DNA of 64,000 nucleotides. Origin: Rhizobium lusitanum (GTDB taxonomy: Bacteria > Pseudomonadota > Alphaproteobacteria > Rhizobiales > Rhizobiaceae). Position 1 is the first letter of the stretch; each line of letters starts with the position of its first letter. Under the pieces are notes generated by a model. That model was given only the letters and a program-made list of their open reading frames with translations. It was not told the origin of the DNA and searched no databases. The stretch is taken from NCBI RefSeq assembly GCF_014189535.1, contig NZ_CP050307.1:186001-250000 (forward strand), given 5' to 3'. Positions 61,573 through 64,000 of this stretch are shown here, piece after piece. The position numbers were made by a program, and so were the translations under genes.

Positions 61573-62376
61573 ATGCAGACGCTTAACCTGCGCTCCAATC
61601 ACGATTTGCGCGATGAGATAAAGGCCTATTGGTCGATCCGGGCCGAGACTTTCGACAGCCAGCCGGGTCATGAGATCTTTTCGGAAGACGAGCGGGCGGC
61701 ATGGCATGCGCTACTGCGGCGCCACCTTGACGAGGGCGCGGGTCACGCAGCCCTTGATCTTGCCTGCGGCACGGCCGTCGTATCCCACCTACTCGACGAC
61801 CTCGGCTACAGGGTGACGGGCATGGACTGGGCGGAACCGATGCTGGAGCGGGCGCGCGCCAAGGCGAAGGCCCGTGGCCGGTCGATCCGTTTCCTGATGG
61901 GAGATGCCGAAAACACCATGGAGCCGGATGGGGCCTATGATGTCATCATCAACCGCCATCTGGTCTGGACCCTTGTCGATCCGCTGGCCGCCTTTAAGGA
62001 ATGGCATCGCCTGCTGAAGCCGGGCGGTAAGCTGCTGGTCATAGACGGCGACTTCGTCAATCCGACTCTCGTTGCGAAGATCGCCAGCAAGATTTCGGCG
62101 CTTCTCGCGCGCGTCGGCGGTCGAAATGCCCGGCCGCAGAACGGGCCAGGCGCAGCACTCGCCGAAACCCATCGCAGCATTCTTTCCCGTGTCTATTTTT
62201 CGGATGGCGCCCGCGCCGAAGCGGTGGCCGATCTCCTGAAGGCCGCAGGCTTCTCATCCGTTGTTATCGACACCGACATGAGCACCATACACCGGACGCA
62301 ACGCAAAAATTTCGATTTCCTGAAAGGGCTGGAGCGCGCAGCGCAGCACCGCTACGCCATTTGTGCCAGCAAATAG
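61573..62376 (+). CDS. Class I SAM-dependent methyltransferase
   Basis: A 267-residue Rossmann-fold methyltransferase. Motif I is ALDLACGTAVVSHLLDDLGY (residues about 57-76), followed by VTGMDWAEPMLERARAKAK and a motif IV-like DVIINRHLVWTLVDP, then LLKPGGKLLVIDGD. Cytoplasmic. AGGA is close to the ATG. It shares the iron-box intergenic region with the siderophore-binding protein, which suggests a role in iron or siderophore (possibly metallophore) modification; this is inference. Confidence 0.88.
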   Translation: MQTLNLRSNHDLRDEIKAYWSIRAETFDSQPGHEIFSEDERAAWHALLRRHLDEGAGHAALDLACGTAVVSHLLDDLGYRVTGMDWAEPMLERARAKAKARGRSIRFLMGDAENTMEPDGAYDVIINRHLVWTLVDPLAAFKEWHRLLKPGGKLLVIDGDFVNPTLVAKIASKISALLARVGGRNARPQNGPGAALAETHRSILSRVYFSDGARAEAVADLLKAAGFSSVVIDTDMSTIHRTQRKNFDFLKGLERAAQHRYAICASK

Positions 62377-62454
62377 CACCGGCTCGAGCCGAGATAGAGG
62401 TTCGGAACTCGGCCGCCCGAATGCTGGGTCGTTTTTATACCGTCGATCGATATC

Positions 62455-62862
62455 TCAGTTGGCGGATGGGACCGGGCAGCTCATGTCGCCTTCGGTGCAC
62501 TTCAGATACCCTTTGAGATCTTCGATGCGGGTTTTCGTCATGCCATCGAGGCAGGTGCTGGAGATGAATGGATAGACAGTACCGCCAGTAACCGTGGAGC
62601 TTGAGAAATTGCATTCGGCGTCGCGGTAGCCGATCCATGCTTTCTGTGCGGATACCAGCAGCTTCTTGGTATCGGCATCATCTTTCAACCGCGCCTCAAT
62701 CTGTTTGTAGAGGACATTCAGTTCGGCGTCCGATTTTGCATAGGCTTTACCGGCACAAATATTCATGTCGGTTTGGTTTGTCAGGTCGCCGCAATTTTGC
62801 TCGGCAAGAACAAAATTGGGCATTGCCAAAATCAGCGCGGTAGCAAAGGCTGTAACTCTCAT
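62455..62862 (-). CDS. LprI-family (DUF1311) periplasmic protein
   Basis: A 135-residue secreted protein: signal peptide MRVTAFATALILAMPNFVLA, then NCGDLTNQTDMNICAGKAYA with the N..M..C pattern of the family, ELNVLYKQIEARL, LVSAQKAWIGYRDAECNF, and a C-terminal EDLKGYLKCTEGDMSCPV. Family members include lysozyme-inhibitor LprI. Five or more Cys residues probably form disulfides in the periplasm. It may protect the envelope from lysozyme; a GH25 lysozyme gene occurs elsewhere in the window but is not linked. A CGGCTCGAGCCG palindrome lies in the short gap on the other side. Confidence 0.88.
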   Translation of the reverse strand: MRVTAFATALILAMPNFVLAEQNCGDLTNQTDMNICAGKAYAKSDAELNVLYKQIEARLKDDADTKKLLVSAQKAWIGYRDAECNFSSSTVTGGTVYPFISSTCLDGMTKTRIEDLKGYLKCTEGDMSCPVPSAN

Positions 62863-62986
62863 TCGTACTCTCCCCCAATTAGGCCGATAGCAAACGATAT
62901 TTTACACGCGCCGAATATATGGCACCATCTTGCGGTAGCAAGGCTTATTGCCTCTTTCGCCTATAGGGTTGAACCCAAGGCCGGCG

Positions 62987-63021
62987 CATCCGCCGCGACA
63001 GAGGGAATGCCGCGGCGGATG
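62987..63021 (-). terminator. Terminator-like hairpin after the small Cys-rich gene
   Basis: CATCCGCCGCG (62987-62997) pairs perfectly with CGCGGCGGATG (63011-63021) around a 13-nt loop, starting 4 bases after the stop on the minus strand. No U-tract follows, so termination may be Rho-assisted. Confidence 0.55.
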
Positions 63022-63025
63022 TTGT

Positions 63026-63187
63026 TCAATTTTTACCGTTTGCGGTAGCCGTCATCGCCGCTTCCGCTTCGTTGAGCGCCTGAGCGCATTCCTCGCAGCA
63101 GACCTCGACGGTCTTGCCGCCGAGCTTGACCTTGATCGCTTCGGCATCGAGTTCGCAGTCGCAGGCAGCACAGGTACGTTGAGACAT
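63026..63187 (-). CDS. Small Cys-rich, probably metal-binding protein (53 residues)
   Basis: A 53-residue protein with Cys pattern C-x2-C-x-C (positions 6, 9, 11) and C-C-x2-C (30, 31, 34), ending in a hydrophilic tail. Six thiols in two clusters fit a zinc-ribbon/TRASH-like metal site of the form found in copper-, silver- or mercury-sensing small proteins. GGAGG precedes the ATG by 7 bases, and the frame is short but strongly supported by that site and the motif. Between it and the AraC gene is an 88-base gap. Function not known; metal binding is inferred from the Cys pattern. Confidence 0.8.
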   Translation of the reverse strand: MSQRTCAACDCELDAEAIKVKLGGKTVEVCCEECAQALNEAEAAMTATANGKN

Positions 63188-63275
63188 GTCAGTTCCTCCG
63201 TTTGATGTCCCCGGTTTGGGGATGCTGTGAGGAAACCATTTTGCCGGCGCTGCCGCTGTCGGATTCTTTAGCGAT

Positions 63276-64000
63276 CTATCTCGCCCGCAAATGGGCAAGC
63301 CGCTGGAATTCGGCGGGGGTGCGGTCATAGGCCTGCTTGAAAGCGGCGCTGAAATGGCTGTGGCTCGAAAAGCCCAGATCCAGGCCAAGGGCGGTCAGAT
63401 CGTCATATTCGCCGAGCAGGTCGAGCGCCCGCGCCAGCCTCAGACGCAGCTGGTAGCGATAGAGCGGAATGCCTTCGACTTGCTGGAAGACCTGGGTGAG
63501 ATAAACCGGGGAGACGCCGACGTCATTGGCGACGTCAGCAAGCGTCCATCGGCGGGCGAGGTCGGAAGACAGCACGAGTTTCGCACGATCGACCAGCTTT
63601 TGCCGACCTATCGTTGCGCCGGCGGCATGTGAGGTGCGCTCGCCGAGCGAGCGTCGCACCAAGGTCAAAGCGAGCGTTTCCGCCTCGAGTGTTTCGGCAG
63701 CTCCGCGCTTGAGGCTGTGCCGCAAAAGGGCGACCAGGGCCTGCGCGCGCGGATCGATCCGTCGACGCTGGCGGCGGAAGATCAGCGCCTCCGCAGTCTG
63801 TGCCTGATCTTTCGGTGCCAGTTCGTCGAGTAATGTCTCGTCAATGGCGACATCAATACAGGCATCGCCACCCTCGATCGGATGGCTGATCCTGTATTCC
63901 TGCTCCCGGTTGAAAAACAGAACCTGGTTCGCCTCGGCTACGACATCCTTGCGCCCGACATGGCGCATAAAGACGCCTCGATAGGGATAAACGAGACTGG
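63276..64000 (-). CDS. AraC-family transcriptional regulator (start beyond window)
   Basis: The C-terminal part is complete: two HTHs of the AraC/XylS domain at the C-terminus, with RRWTLADVANDVGVSPVYLT, FQQVEGIPLYRYQLRLRLAR and FSSHSHFSAAFKQAYDRTPA. Upstream, the frame stays open to the window edge (SLVYPYRGVFMRHVGRKDVV), so the N-terminus lies outside and the ATG at 63968 is probably internal. The sensing domain is cupin-like in such proteins. Adjacent to the Cys-rich gene on the same strand; a link is possible but not shown. Confidence 0.9.
   Translation of the reverse strand, partial: SLVYPYRGVFMRHVGRKDVVAEANQVLFFNREQEYRISHPIEGGDACIDVAIDETLLDELAPKDQAQTAEALIFRRQRRRIDPRAQALVALLRHSLKRGAAETLEAETLALTLVRRSLGERTSHAAGATIGRQKLVDRAKLVLSSDLARRWTLADVANDVGVSPVYLTQVFQQVEGIPLYRYQLRLRLARALDLLGEYDDLTALGLDLGFSSHSHFSAAFKQAYDRTPAEFQRLAHLRAR

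Noticed and set aside
62380..62391. CGGCTCGAGCCG palindrome after the methyltransferase
   Set aside because: Short and without a T-run directly behind it; cannot be distinguished from chance, so not called as a terminator.
1..64000. CRISPR arrays, tRNA or rRNA genes, insertion sequences, phage genes
   Set aside because: Looked for direct-repeat arrays, cloverleaf-like segments, transposase or integrase text and found none that can be supported.

Overview
The window looks like a piece of a megaplasmid or second chromosome of a Rhizobiaceae bacterium (Rhizobium/Agrobacterium group). This is inferred from the GC-rich alphaproteobacterial codon use, the very high density of ABC uptake operons each paired with its own regulator, a TGA-N9-TCA iron-responsive operator of the rhizobial RirA type, a calsymin-like EF-hand protein and family members known from Agrobacterium vitis. 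I see no rRNA, tRNA, insertion sequence or CRISPR array.

Region 1 (1-14.4 kb, + strand) is a flavin-monooxygenase cassette: the tail of a peptide-type ABC ATPase, a luciferase-like monooxygenase, a cysteine-free CMD protein, a CxxC AhpD-like protein, a second luciferase-family oxidoreductase, a GNAT acetyltransferase, two tandem paralogous solute-binding proteins (SBPs), two permeases, a fused double ATPase and two NtaA/DszA-type monooxygenases. The last of these carries a one-base frameshift. The set resembles the KPN_01854/KPN_01858/Avi_7169/Avi_7170 gene neighbourhood; the substrate is unknown, and an organosulfur or similar heteroatom compound is only a guess.

Region 2 (14.4-19.0 kb, - strand) is a compact four-gene archaic (Csu-like) chaperone-usher pilus operon. 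Region 3 (19.5-30.3 kb) has a dimethylglycine/sarcosine-dehydrogenase-like flavoprotein, a CUT1 sugar ABC operon with a terminal GNAT gene controlled by a divergent HutC-type GntR regulator (its palindromic operator lies inside the promoter), a GH25 lysozyme lipoprotein, and the end of the next operon.

Region 4 (29.1-43.6 kb) is a divergent sugar-acid-type regulon centred on a FadR-type regulator. To the left are a peptide-family ABC transporter and an enolase-superfamily dehydratase; to the right are a DapA-superfamily lyase and a second complete peptide-family ABC transporter. A ParDE toxin-antitoxin pair with an apparently leaderless antitoxin follows.

Region 5 (44.2-51.2 kb) is an operon of a PotABCD/Fbp-type ABC importer, a glycerophosphodiester-phosphodiesterase-family enzyme and an inositol-monophosphatase-family phosphatase, with a divergent ROK regulator. 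The enzyme logic (import a phosphodiester, hydrolyse it, dephosphorylate it) matches agrocinopine catabolism by AccF/AccG but uses a different transporter class. I regard this as the most interesting system here.

Region 6 (51.3-64 kb) holds an MHYT-GGDEF-EAL c-di-GMP protein, an rbsBAC-like sugar importer with a divergent LacI regulator and paired operators, the EF-hand protein, an orphan siderophore-binding protein with a divergent methyltransferase sharing an iron box, an LprI-like protein, a tiny Cys-rich protein and the start-truncated AraC regulator at the right edge.

A recurring feature is a strong stem-loop just 3' of the SBP gene in five of the ABC operons, as expected for differential expression of SBP over membrane components. 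Starts were chosen by eye from Shine-Dalgarno spacing and family alignment. All family assignments come from recognising motifs in the translated sequence, not from a database search.
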